In this document: piece after piece, positions 7,975 through 14,803 of the stretch
How the letters are laid out: each line of letters opens with the position of its first letter
How positions within the stretch are numbered: the stretch's first letter is position 1
NCBI GenBank assembly: GCA_964545715.1
Contig: CAZJHX010000153.1
Coordinates: 1 to 25,227, forward strand
Source: CAZJHX01 sp964545715
GTDB lineage: Bacteria > Myxococcota_A > UBA9042 > GCA-2863065
DNA: 25,227 nt
Reading direction: 5' to 3'
Translations under genes and position numbers: made by a program
The notes under the pieces: generated by a model
What the model was told of the DNA's origin: nothing
What the model saw: only the letters and a program-made list of their open reading frames with translations
Databases searched by the model: none

Positions 7975-8753
7975 GCACGAACTACGAGGCAGCACGGGTC
8001 GCAGCCGCGTACGGTAAGGCCCAGAGCGATTCAACAACCCCAAAGCCGAAGAAGCTCGGCCTGGACATGAGCCCGCGGGAGCTGGTCAAGCGCTACTCCC
8101 CGCTGGTTTATCGCATCGCCAAGCGCGTGCGGCGTCGCACCGGATACGCGGTGGAGCTGGACGATCTGGTATGCGAGGGCACGATCGGTCTGCTTCAGGC
8201 CGCTGAGCGCTACGATCCCGATCGCGAGACCGAGTTCGAGCACCTGGCGTCTGTCCGGGTCCATGGCGCCATGCTGGATGCCCTGCGTCGACTGGATCCG
8301 CTCTCGCAGCGGCGCCGTCGCGAGGCCAAAAAGCACCAGGCCATGCACCACAAGCTGGAGCTGTCGCTGGGCCGCGCCCCGACGGCGCCCGAGATGGCTG
8401 CTGCGCTGGATATGGAGCTGGAGGCGTTTTACAAGCTCAGCAACGAGCTGTCGGCGCAGGCGCCGGTGTCGCTGGACGACATGGCGCTGGACATCCGCGA
8501 CCGCGAGGAGACGCCGGACCGTCTGGCCCAGGCCAACGAGCGGCGCACGCAGATGAAGGCGCTGATCGAGACCCTGCCGGACCGGCCAAAGACCGTGCTG
8601 AGCCTCATTTACTACAATGAGCTGAGCCAGAAAGAGGTCGCTCAGGTTCTTGAGGTCACGGAGGCGCGGATCAGCCAGATCCACAAAGAGGCGCTCGAGA
8701 AGCTGCGGCGGAAGTTGAAGTCAGCCGCACGTCCGGATGAGGACGCATGGTAA
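7971..8753 (+). CDS. fliA: Sigma-28 flagellar sigma factor FliA
   Basis: This 260-residue sigma-70-family protein is of the sigma-28 (FliA/WhiG/SigD) class, which transcribes late flagellar and chemotaxis genes. Region 2 is seen as LVKRYSPLVYRIAKRVRRR (38-56), DLVCEGTIGLLQAAERYDP (65-83) and SVRVHGAMLDALRRLDPLS (94-112), the last being the characteristic sigma-28 block. Region 3 follows, with LGRAPTAPEMAAAL. Region 4 is a C-terminal helix-turn-helix near residues 203-254, with ELSQKEVAQVLEVTEARISQ. Sigma-28 is normally restrained by FlgM; no flgM is in the window. The start overlaps flhG (ATGA) and the stop overlaps the next gene by seven bases. The order flhA-flhF-flhG-fliA is common in proteobacteria. 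Confidence 0.95.
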   Translation: MSTNYEAARVAAAYGKAQSDSTTPKPKKLGLDMSPRELVKRYSPLVYRIAKRVRRRTGYAVELDDLVCEGTIGLLQAAERYDPDRETEFEHLASVRVHGAMLDALRRLDPLSQRRRREAKKHQAMHHKLELSLGRAPTAPEMAAALDMELEAFYKLSNELSAQAPVSLDDMALDIRDREETPDRLAQANERRTQMKALIETLPDRPKTVLSLIYYNELSQKEVAQVLEVTEARISQIHKEALEKLRRKLKSAARPDEDAW

Positions 8754-9460
8754 CTCTGGCGCTGGCGACTTTGATGGCGGTGACCACGCCCCCGATCGGC
8801 GGCCACAGCAAGGGTCGCGCGGCCGGGGGCTCCCTGGTGGGCGGTGTCGAGATGGAGGCCCGCGGCAAGCACCACAGCTTTACGGCCAACACGCGCCGTA
8901 AGCGCTCGCATTACGGCACGCGGCAGATGGTGCGCCTGCTCAAGCGGGCCGCCGCCACGGTTGACTGGGCGGTGGGCGGTCCTCCGATGATCCTGGGCAG
9001 CATCAGCAAGCAGCACGGCGGCAAGATGGGGCCTCACAAGAGCCACCAGAGCGGTCGCGACGTCGACATTCTCTTCTACATGATGGCCCCCGACGGCCGG
9101 CGCAAGCGCGCGCGCGGCTTCTATGACTTCGATGGCCAGGGCCGCTGCTTGTCGAAGAACTGCAAGGGCTGGAGCTTTGACGTGCAGCGCAACTGGTGGC
9201 TGGTGCGGACCCTGTTGTGGTCGCGACGTCCCCAGATCCAGTACATCTTTGTCTCCAACGGGCTGCGCAACCTGATGATGGGTTACGCACGCTCCCGCAA
9301 CGAGCATCCGGAGATCCTCAAACGCGCACGCCGCGTGCTGGTGCAGCCGGGTAACTCGTCGCCGCACGCGGACCATTTTCACGTGCGCATCTACTGCACC
9401 AACGCGGATCGTCGCGGTGGATGCGTGGATACCGGCCCGCGCTGGGCCTGGGTGAGATAG
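8747..9460 (+). CDS. mepA: MepA-type (M74) murein endopeptidase
   Basis: This 237-residue protein matches penicillin-insensitive murein endopeptidase (MepA, family M74), a zinc enzyme cleaving D-Ala-mDAP cross-links in peptidoglycan. Motif one reads GGKMGPHKSHQSGRDVDI: H100 and D107 have the spacing of the MepA zinc ligands His113 and Asp120. Motif two is SPHADHFHVRI, with H210 and H212 matching the last conserved His residues. The N-terminus has a short hydrophobic stretch (VTLALATLMAV) that is probably a signal peptide, although it lacks a basic start. The ATG overlaps the fliA stop by seven bases, which strongly suggests co-transcription. A wall-opening role during flagellar rod assembly is an inference. 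Confidence 0.88.
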   Translation: MVTLALATLMAVTTPPIGGHSKGRAAGGSLVGGVEMEARGKHHSFTANTRRKRSHYGTRQMVRLLKRAAATVDWAVGGPPMILGSISKQHGGKMGPHKSHQSGRDVDILFYMMAPDGRRKRARGFYDFDGQGRCLSKNCKGWSFDVQRNWWLVRTLLWSRRPQIQYIFVSNGLRNLMMGYARSRNEHPEILKRARRVLVQPGNSSPHADHFHVRIYCTNADRRGGCVDTGPRWAWVR

Positions 9461-9489
9461 CATCGTCTCTTGTTCATGAGGCTCACCCT

Positions 9490-10779
9490 TTGACTCACGG
9501 TATTGGAATCGACTTCGGCACGACGAATAGCGCCGTGGCCCGCGCGCGTGGGGACGAGGTCCAGGTCGCCCGCTTTGCGCTGGACGGCGACCTGCGCGAC
9601 GTCTTTCGGTCCCTGCTGTTCTTCGAAAACGACCGCGATTGGGTCGACGGGATGCCGCCGGCGTGGTGTGGCCCCGAGGCCATCGAAAACTACATCGAGA
9701 GCGAGGCCGACGGCCGCCTGATGCAGTCCATGAAGTCGTTTCTGGCGGTGCGCAGCTTTCAGGCGACCCGCGTTTTCGGGCGCGAGATGCGCCTGGAGCA
9801 GCTGATTGCCGCGGTCATCAAGGACCTTGCGCGGCAGGCCGGCGCTGCGTTCGACCCGAACAAGGCCGTGGTTGCCGCGGGACGCCCGGTGAAGTTCGCT
9901 TATGCGACGGAGGCCGACGACCACGACTTCGCCGAGCGGCGCCTGCGCAAGGCCTTTGCGCTGGCGGGCGTCTCCAACGTGACGTTTGTGCCCGAGCCCC
10001 TGGCCGCGGCGCTGCAGTACGAGTCGACGCTGTCGGGTGACGAAGTTGTCCTGGTGGCGGACTTCGGCGGCGGCACCAGCGACTTCAGCTTGCTGCGGCT
10101 GGGCCCGTCGCACGCACACGAGCTGGCCGGTCCCAACCGCATCATCGGCACCGGCGGCGTCGGCGTGGCGGGCGACAACCTGGACGCGCGCCTGATCCAG
10201 CACGTGGTAGCGCCGGCGCTGGGCAAGGGCACCAAATACCGCTCGATGACCGGTGACGAGTGCCACCTGCCCGCGTGGATCTTTCGCAAGCTGAAGCGCT
10301 GGCACGAGCTCAGCGTGCTGAAGTCCGAGCGCAACATGAACATGCTGAACCAATACGCGCGCACCGCGCTGGCGCCCGAGCGCGTGCGCGCCTTGATCGA
10401 CGTGGTCGAGTACGACGCGGGTTACGCGCTGTACCAGGCGGTCGAGCGGACCAAGATCGGCCTGACCGCCGAAGAGAGCGCGCGTTTGAGGTTTTCGGCC
10501 GGCGCTGCCGAGGTCGACGAGATCGTCCGCCGCGACCAGTTCGAGACGTGGATCGCGCCCGATCTGGCCGACATTGACGGGGCGGTCGAAGAGCTGCTGA
10601 CCCGCACCCAGATCAAGTCAGGCGACGTCGACACGGTCTTTTTGACCGGCGGTACGGCGCAGGTTCCCGCCGTTCGCCGCCTGTTCGAGACGCGCTTTGG
10701 CGCGGACAGGCTGCGAGCGAGCAACTACCTGTCATCTGTGGCCGCCGGCCTGGCGCGGTTTGCGCAGCGACTGAGCTAG
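9490..10779 (+). CDS. Hsp70-family ATPase, nucleotide-binding domain only (YegD-like)
   Basis: The protein carries the Hsp70/actin-fold ATPase domain but no substrate-binding domain or lid. Motifs are phosphate-1 GIDFGTTNSAVA near the N-terminus, phosphate-2 VADFGGGTSDFSLL near residue 190, and the adenosine motif FLTGGTAQVPAVRRLF near 385. E. coli YegD has the same layout and similar size. I place the start at TTG 9490: GAGG (9478-9481) is eight bases upstream and the domain begins four residues in. An ATG at 9421 would add 23 residues unlike the family and overlap mepA by 40 bp. It follows mepA after 29 bp and is probably the last gene of the flagellar transcript. Its client is unknown. Confidence 0.85.
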   Translation: MTHGIGIDFGTTNSAVARARGDEVQVARFALDGDLRDVFRSLLFFENDRDWVDGMPPAWCGPEAIENYIESEADGRLMQSMKSFLAVRSFQATRVFGREMRLEQLIAAVIKDLARQAGAAFDPNKAVVAAGRPVKFAYATEADDHDFAERRLRKAFALAGVSNVTFVPEPLAAALQYESTLSGDEVVLVADFGGGTSDFSLLRLGPSHAHELAGPNRIIGTGGVGVAGDNLDARLIQHVVAPALGKGTKYRSMTGDECHLPAWIFRKLKRWHELSVLKSERNMNMLNQYARTALAPERVRALIDVVEYDAGYALYQAVERTKIGLTAEESARLRFSAGAAEVDEIVRRDQFETWIAPDLADIDGAVEELLTRTQIKSGDVDTVFLTGGTAQVPAVRRLFETRFGADRLRASNYLSSVAAGLARFAQRLS

Positions 10780-10786
10780 CAGAGAG

Positions 10787-11230
10787 CTAGCCTTCAACCT
10801 CAAAGGCGAACTGGATCGTCTCTTCGGTGCCGTTGGCGCCCTTGATCTCCAGGTCCAGCGTCCAGCGGCCCGGCATGATCAGCACGAACTTCTCGATGGT
10901 GTACTTGCCGTCGGCGCCCGCCGAGACCGCGGGCGACGTCTCCGGCGTGGAACCGTGGCCGTGGGCCGGCATAAACGGGCGGATGTTGATGGTGGCGTCG
11001 TCGATCGGCGCGTCGGCGGCGTCCGTCAGCACCAGCGTCCACGCGTTCTCGCCCTTGTCCGGGGGGGCGGGGGTGGCCTCCACGATGGACACCTTGAAGT
11101 GCTCGCCGGCGCGGGAGAGCCCATTGGTGAAGGTGTCGACGTAGTCCGCATCAGGCCCTGTGGTGTCGTCTGAGCCGCAGCCGACAACCGTGGCCGCGCT
11201 GCACAGGAGAATCAGTGAGTATTTGAGCAT
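10787..11230 (-). CDS. YtkA/FixH-like lipoprotein 1
   Basis: This 147-residue predicted lipoprotein has a signal peptide with lipobox VVGC (Cys18), a short linker, and then a single beta-rich domain like YtkA/FixH. Family-type features are RPFMPAHGHG (85-93, two His next to Met and Pro, a likely metal site), DGKYTIEKFVLIMPGRWTLDL (108-128 region) and a closing beta strand. Proteins with this domain often accompany copper or cytochrome oxidase genes, but the exact role is unsettled. The ATG at 11230 is chosen for the lipobox and an AAGGA sequence about 11 bases upstream; the open frame continues 42 codons further with no signal-like sequence. It lies 14 bp behind the barrel gene, evidently in one operon, and is paralogous to the protein at 14296-14784. 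Confidence 0.8.
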   Translation of the reverse strand: MLKYSLILLCSAATVVGCGSDDTTGPDADYVDTFTNGLSRAGEHFKVSIVEATPAPPDKGENAWTLVLTDAADAPIDDATINIRPFMPAHGHGSTPETSPAVSAGADGKYTIEKFVLIMPGRWTLDLEIKGANGTEETIQFAFEVEG

Positions 11231-11244
11231 TTGGTCGTGGTTCC

Positions 11245-12153
11245 TTATTCGAAGATGCCGTATCTCAGCCCCAGTGTCGTGGTCACCTGCCCGACCTGGT
11301 TGATGCCGATGGTGTCTGCAAAGATCCCTGTGTTTACTGACGCCTGCGCTGTCCAATGGTCAAGAAAGCGCCATGACAGCGCCAGCCCGACGGTGGGCTG
11401 CAGGCGATTGGAGCCGGCGACGGCGACGTCGTTTCGGTGCAGGTCGTCTTCCCAGGCGACCTGCCCCAACACGCTGAGGACGACGCTCGGGACGACCTCC
11501 CAGCCGCTGATCAGCGACGTCGTGACGCCGACGCCAAAGCGCTTGCTCATGTTTGCTTCCGCCGTGTGAGCCAGTGGCACGACCACGCTGACGTCCGCGC
11601 GGATAAACCACGGCAGGATGACCCGCTCCAGGCTGAGGCCGGTGGTCAGCGCCCAGCCGCCGCGCGACGTAACGTCGGCGGGCTCATCCGCGTCGTGCAT
11701 GGCGCGGCCCGTCGGGATGGTCGTGCCGAGGAACAGCGCGATCCCGGGGACGCCTGCGTACTGGCCCGGCAGCACCGGCTCGTATCTCAGGCCCACCGAC
11801 AGGTCTGACAACCCACCCCCGGTCACGTCCAGGTCGTTGGCGTGCGTGTTGGTCAGCAGAACGGGCAGCCGGACCACGGCGCTGAACTGGTTGACGATGC
11901 GTATGTGGCCCCACAGCTCCGAGCGCCACTCCAGGGCGTCATAGTCGCTGCCGTCAGCGCGCCACTGGCCGTCCGTGCTCCACTCGCCGATGCGGCTGCC
12001 GACGCTGGTGCGAACCCCGACGGCGGACTGCTCCCACAGGAGCAACCGCCCCACTCCGACGGCCGACGCGCTCACGCAGCACGCGCCGGCCCGCGCCTCG
12101 GGAGGTCGCGCCAGCACGGTGGTGAACATCGCTAAAACCGCCAACAACCGCAT
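11245..12153 (-). CDS. Outer-membrane beta-barrel protein
   Basis: This 302-residue protein has a signal peptide (hydrophobic RLLAVLAMFTTVLA, cleavage around EARAGA). Amphipathic strands rich in aromatic, Gly and Ser residues follow throughout, for example HIRIVNQFSAVVRLPVLL, LSDLSVGLRYEPVL and ATLGLRYGIF-type endings. It resembles the transporter-like barrels often annotated as Phenol_MetA_deg, sometimes found near metal or solvent stress genes. The substrate cannot be read from the sequence. The start has no Shine-Dalgarno, and a weak -10 (GATAGT, 12162-12167 on the minus strand) lies very close, so the mRNA may be almost leaderless. Two RegA-type boxes lie just upstream at 12189-12223. The lipoprotein gene follows after 14 bp. 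Confidence 0.75.
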   Translation of the reverse strand: MRLLAVLAMFTTVLARPPEARAGACCVSASAVGVGRLLLWEQSAVGVRTSVGSRIGEWSTDGQWRADGSDYDALEWRSELWGHIRIVNQFSAVVRLPVLLTNTHANDLDVTGGGLSDLSVGLRYEPVLPGQYAGVPGIALFLGTTIPTGRAMHDADEPADVTSRGGWALTTGLSLERVILPWFIRADVSVVVPLAHTAEANMSKRFGVGVTTSLISGWEVVPSVVLSVLGQVAWEDDLHRNDVAVAGSNRLQPTVGLALSWRFLDHWTAQASVNTGIFADTIGINQVGQVTTTLGLRYGIFE

Positions 12154-12188
12154 AACTACAAACTATCGGTCCGGCGGCGATCCGGCGC

Positions 12189-12223
12189 GTGACACGTTGT
12201 CGCGGTGTGCGACAAAACGCCGC
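12189..12223 (-). promoter_or_regulatory. Tandem RegA/RegR-type boxes upstream of barrel-ytkA1 operon
   Basis: On the minus strand, 12223-12209 reads GCGGCGTTTTGTCGC. This matches the recalled RegR-box consensus GNGRCRTTNNGNCGC at all 15 positions. After five bases a second, weaker copy, GCGACAACGTGTCAC, fills 12203-12189. The two boxes start 20 bp apart, about two helical turns, which suits two dimers on one DNA face. The second box ends 21 bp before a weak -10 (GATAGT) and 35 bp before the barrel start, a position typical of an activator at the -35 region. The same composite, in the same orientation relative to its gene, occurs at 14206-14240 (28 of 35 bases identical). Confidence 0.65.
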
Positions 12224-12233
12224 AGTCAACAGC

Positions 12234-12791
12234 TCATTGCTGCGGGGGGTACTTCTGCAACTTCCGCTGAAGGCTGCGCCTGTGGATGCCCAGCTGTCGC
12301 GCGGCCCGAGAGATATTGCCGCCGCAGTCCGTCAGCACGCGGTTGATGTGCTCCCACTCGACGCGGGCCAGCGACTGGGCCGTATACTCCTCGGCCACGC
12401 CGACCATCGGTGGCTTCTGTCCGCGCTCGAACGCCGCCAGGATGTCGTCCACGCCCGCCGGCTTGGCCACGTAGTAGTCGGCGCCCAGGCGGACGGCGTC
12501 GATAGCGGTGGCGATGCTCCCATAGCCCGTCAGCATCACGATTCGCGTCGTCGGATCCGTGGCTTTCAGGTCGCGCACCAGCTCCAACCCCGAGCGGCCG
12601 GGCATGCGCAGGTCGACCACCGCAAGCTCCGGGGAGTCGTCCTTGGCCATGACAACGGCTGTGTTGTAGTCCGCGGCCTGTTGCACCGCGAAGCCCCGGC
12701 GCTCAAAGGCGCGGGCCAGGCGCTGCCGAAACACGTCGTCGTCGTCGACGATGAGGATGGATCGCGCAAGCTCTTGATCGGTCTCAACCAT
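12234..12791 (-). CDS. regA: RegA/ActR/PrrA-type redox response regulator
   Basis: This 185-residue regulator has the RegA layout: a receiver domain, a short Pro-containing linker and a Fis-type helix-turn-helix. The receiver has the acidic cluster VDDDD (15-19), phosphoacceptor Asp60 in VVDLRMPG, Thr88 and Lys110. The C-terminal segment reads VEWEHINRVLTDCGGNISRAAR, then QLGIHRRSLQRKLQKYPP, the near-invariant RegA recognition helix region. There is no AAA+ domain, so it is not NtrC-like. RegA proteins control respiration, photosynthesis and nitrogen fixation genes in response to redox in alphaproteobacteria. The start overlaps the regB stop by eight bases. Boxes matching the RegA-family site lie upstream of both neighbouring envelope operons. 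Confidence 0.9.
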   Translation of the reverse strand: MVETDQELARSILIVDDDDVFRQRLARAFERRGFAVQQAADYNTAVVMAKDDSPELAVVDLRMPGRSGLELVRDLKATDPTTRIVMLTGYGSIATAIDAVRLGADYYVAKPAGVDDILAAFERGQKPPMVGVAEEYTAQSLARVEWEHINRVLTDCGGNISRAARQLGIHRRSLQRKLQKYPPQQ

Positions 12792-14166
12792 TCGCGTCTC
12801 CGGCCGCCTGCGGCAGTGTAATCGAGGCTGTTGTACCGCGTCCGACAGCCGACTCGATGGTCAGCCAGCCATCGAGTCCCTCCACGACGCTGCGCGCCAG
12901 AAACAGGCCCAGCCCCATGCCCTCGCCTGTCGGTCTCGTGGTGAAGAAAGGCTCCGTCGCGTGGGCCAGTACGTCTTCGGTCATGCCGGCGCCGGTGTCG
13001 ACGACGGTGACCCCGAGCGTGTCGCCGTCGGCACGGCCGGTGATGGTGACAACGCCGTCTTCTGAGGCCGCCAGGCCGTTCTTGACCAGGCTGCGCAGCA
13101 CACGGATGAAGGCGCGCGGGTAGACCGACAGCTCGATGGTCGGGTCGCCGCCGATCTCCACGCGGTTGGCTTCAGACACGGGCTTTAGAACCTTGGAGAC
13201 GATCGCCTGCAGGGTCATTCGCGTCAGGCCCTCGCCGCTGGTTCGCCCGGCGTCTGCGCTGAGCTGGTCCAGGACCTCACGGCAGCGCTGCACCTCACCC
13301 AGAATCAGCCTGGTGTCCTCCAGCAGGTCGTCTGGGGTCTCGCCCGCGGCCAGCGCGCGCTCGAGCTCGGCAGCGACCAGCTTGATGGTCGACAGCGGCG
13401 TGCCCAGCTCATGGGCGGCTCCGGCCGCCAGCGTACCCAGCGAGACCAAGCGCTCCGATCGCAGGGCCAGCTCTCTCGCTCGCGCCAATTCGGCGTCTCT
13501 TTGCGCCAGTGAGCGCGAAACGCGGGTGACGAAGTACACGATGAACACCGCCGCAACGCAGAAGGCGACCCACATGCCGCGCAGGTGCTCAGACATGCCG
13601 TCGTGGGCGTCGTGGCCGGCGTGCGCGTCGTGATTCGAGGGCTCCTCGGCCTTGGGCGCCGCATCGCCGCCGTGGTGGTGGTGATGCTCGTTTTTGGGTG
13701 CGGGCTCGGCGGTCTCCTCGACCGGGTCGGGCGCCGGACGCTCCAACGGCACGGACTGGATGAACAGCGCGCCGAACAACCCGGCCGAAAGCAGGGTCAG
13801 CGCCCAGGTCTGCCCTGACCGCAGGACGATCGACGCCAGCGCGATGTACACCAGGTACAGGAAGTTGAACGGGTTGTGTGCGCCGCCGGTGAGGTACAGC
13901 AGCCCGGTCAGCGCCAGGAGGTCCACGATGAGCAGCGCGACAAACGCCGATTCGCTGGGCGGCTTCTCTTGTTGCGCGTACCGATGCGCGGCCAGATTTG
14001 TCGCGGCCTCCAGGCCGATGATCGCCGCCAGCCACCCCAGCGGTAGCGCGTAGCCCATGGTCAGCTGGACGCCGGCGATGGTGACGAGCTGTCCGGCGAT
14101 TGCGCTCCACCGCAAGCGCAGCAGCCACGCGAAGTTCAGCGCTCTGACGTCGGCGGTATGTCGCAT
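12784..14166 (-). CDS. regB: RegB/PrrB-type sensor histidine kinase with His-rich periplasmic loop
   Basis: From ATG 14166 the kinase has 460 residues. Six membrane segments precede the kinase core. The periplasmic loop between segments 3 and 4 holds GGAHNPF (94-100), the GGxxNPF quinone-binding signature of RegB. The H-box LGTLAAGAAHELGTPLSTIK places the phosphorylated His at 252. QRCREVL provides Cys295, 43 residues later, probably equivalent to the redox-active Cys265 of R. capsulatus RegB. An N-box (VKNGLAAS), VVDTGAGM and GEGMGLGLFLARS form the ATPase lobe. The oddity is the long loop between segments 5 and 6 (~138-196), with HHHHH and ten His in all. The frame extends to an ATG at 14265, but a putative promoter and regulatory boxes lie there. 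It overlaps regA by eight bases. Confidence 0.88.
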   Translation of the reverse strand: MRHTADVRALNFAWLLRLRWSAIAGQLVTIAGVQLTMGYALPLGWLAAIIGLEAATNLAAHRYAQQEKPPSESAFVALLIVDLLALTGLLYLTGGAHNPFNFLYLVYIALASIVLRSGQTWALTLLSAGLFGALFIQSVPLERPAPDPVEETAEPAPKNEHHHHHGGDAAPKAEEPSNHDAHAGHDAHDGMSEHLRGMWVAFCVAAVFIVYFVTRVSRSLAQRDAELARARELALRSERLVSLGTLAAGAAHELGTPLSTIKLVAAELERALAAGETPDDLLEDTRLILGEVQRCREVLDQLSADAGRTSGEGLTRMTLQAIVSKVLKPVSEANRVEIGGDPTIELSVYPRAFIRVLRSLVKNGLAASEDGVVTITGRADGDTLGVTVVDTGAGMTEDVLAHATEPFFTTRPTGEGMGLGLFLARSVVEGLDGWLTIESAVGRGTTASITLPQAAGDANG

Positions 14167-14173
14167 CCCGGGC

Positions 14174-14202
14174 AGTGTAGCACCGGCCACCCAGGTTGCC
14201 AG
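14174..14202 (-). promoter_or_regulatory. Putative sigma-70 promoter of regBA
   Basis: On the minus strand CTGGCA (14202-14197) and TACACT (14179-14174) are separated by 17 bp, each matching four of six consensus bases. Transcription would start close to 14167, practically at the chosen regB ATG, where no Shine-Dalgarno is present. The RegA-type box at 14206-14220 abuts the -35 element, which allows autoregulation. Weak by itself; position supports it. Confidence 0.35.
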
Positions 14203-14205
14203 GAT

Positions 14206-14240
14206 GCGGCGTTTTGCCGCAGCCCGCGACAATTGGTCGC
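14206..14240 (+). promoter_or_regulatory. Tandem RegA/RegR-type boxes between regB and ytkA2
   Basis: GCGGCGTTTTGCCGC (14206-14220) matches the recalled RegR-box consensus GNGRCRTTNNGNCGC at all 15 positions. After five bases GCGACAATTGGTCGC (14226-14240) matches at 14 positions and has palindromic arms CGCGAC/GTCGCG. The pair starts 20 bp apart, as at 12189-12223. Downstream on the plus strand a good -10, TATGCT (14265-14270), precedes ytkA2, and no good -35 is present 17 bp before it, which fits activator-dependent transcription. On the other side the first box touches the putative -35 of regB, so both directions could be controlled. Confidence 0.68.
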
Positions 14241-14295
14241 GCGAATTGGGCCGTGCCGGATGCATATGCTAACGCTGCAACACCAGGAGGTTCAG

Positions 14296-14784
14296 ATGAC
14301 GCGTTTGTGGATCATGATCGGTATAGCCGCGGTTGCAGTCGCGTTTGCAGGATGCGGGGACGAGGACGGGCACGACCACGAGCACGGTCATGGTGACGAT
14401 GGCGCGCACCTGATCTGCACGGGCGACGAGACGCCCTATACCGAGGGGCTCATCCAGGCCGGCGACAGCGGCAACCTCAAGGTGCGCGTGGACAAGGTCG
14501 AGCCGGCCGGCGCCACCGTCGGCGAGAACACCTTTCACATCACGGTGCTCGACGGCGCCGACGCCCCGATCACCGACGCCACCCTGGACAAGGCCGAGAC
14601 CTGGCAGCACGTGCACGACCACGGCGTGGGCGTCGAGGCCGAGATCACCAGTGAGGGCGACGGCAAGTTTACGATCAGCAAGATGACCCCCATCCACAAG
14701 GGCAGCTGGGAGTTCCGCTTCACCGTCACGGGCGGCGGCGCCACAGAGATGATCACCGTCCTGCTGTGCGTCCCGGAGGCTTAG
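14296..14784 (+). CDS. YtkA/FixH-like lipoprotein 2 with His cluster
   Basis: This 162-residue predicted lipoprotein has a signal peptide and lipobox FAGC (Cys20). A metal-binding-like run, GHDHEHGHGDDGAH (25-38), comes next, and then a YtkA/FixH-like beta domain. It aligns by eye along its whole length with the protein at 10787-11230: GENTFHITVLDGADAPITDAT here against GENAWTLVLTDAADAPIDDAT there. The equivalent of the HGHG site is HVHDHGVG, and the closing block is IHKGSWEFRF. The ATG at 14296 is supported by a perfect AGGAGG (14285-14290) five bases upstream; the longer open frame from 14158 lacks a signal sequence. It is transcribed away from regB with RegA-type boxes between them. A periplasmic copper or other metal role is likely but unproven. 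Confidence 0.82.
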   Translation: MTRLWIMIGIAAVAVAFAGCGDEDGHDHEHGHGDDGAHLICTGDETPYTEGLIQAGDSGNLKVRVDKVEPAGATVGENTFHITVLDGADAPITDATLDKAETWQHVHDHGVGVEAEITSEGDGKFTISKMTPIHKGSWEFRFTVTGGGATEMITVLLCVPEA

Positions 14785-14803
14785 GCTGGGAGCCCTCGCG
14801 GCC

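Noticed and set aside
10773..10790. Repeated GAGCTAGC at the convergent junction of the Hsp70-like and ytkA1 genes
   Set aside because: Two eight-base copies covering the two stop codons; too short to separate from chance, and no hairpin with a T-run.
12197..12215. Hairpin TTGTCGC-GGTGT-GCGACAA as a terminator after regA
   Set aside because: The symmetry is explained by the inner halves of the two RegA-type boxes, and no T-run follows on either strand.
14167..14265. N-terminal extension of RegB to the ATG at 14265
   Set aside because: The extra 33 residues are unlike RegB, and the stretch contains a putative promoter and the tandem RegA-type boxes.
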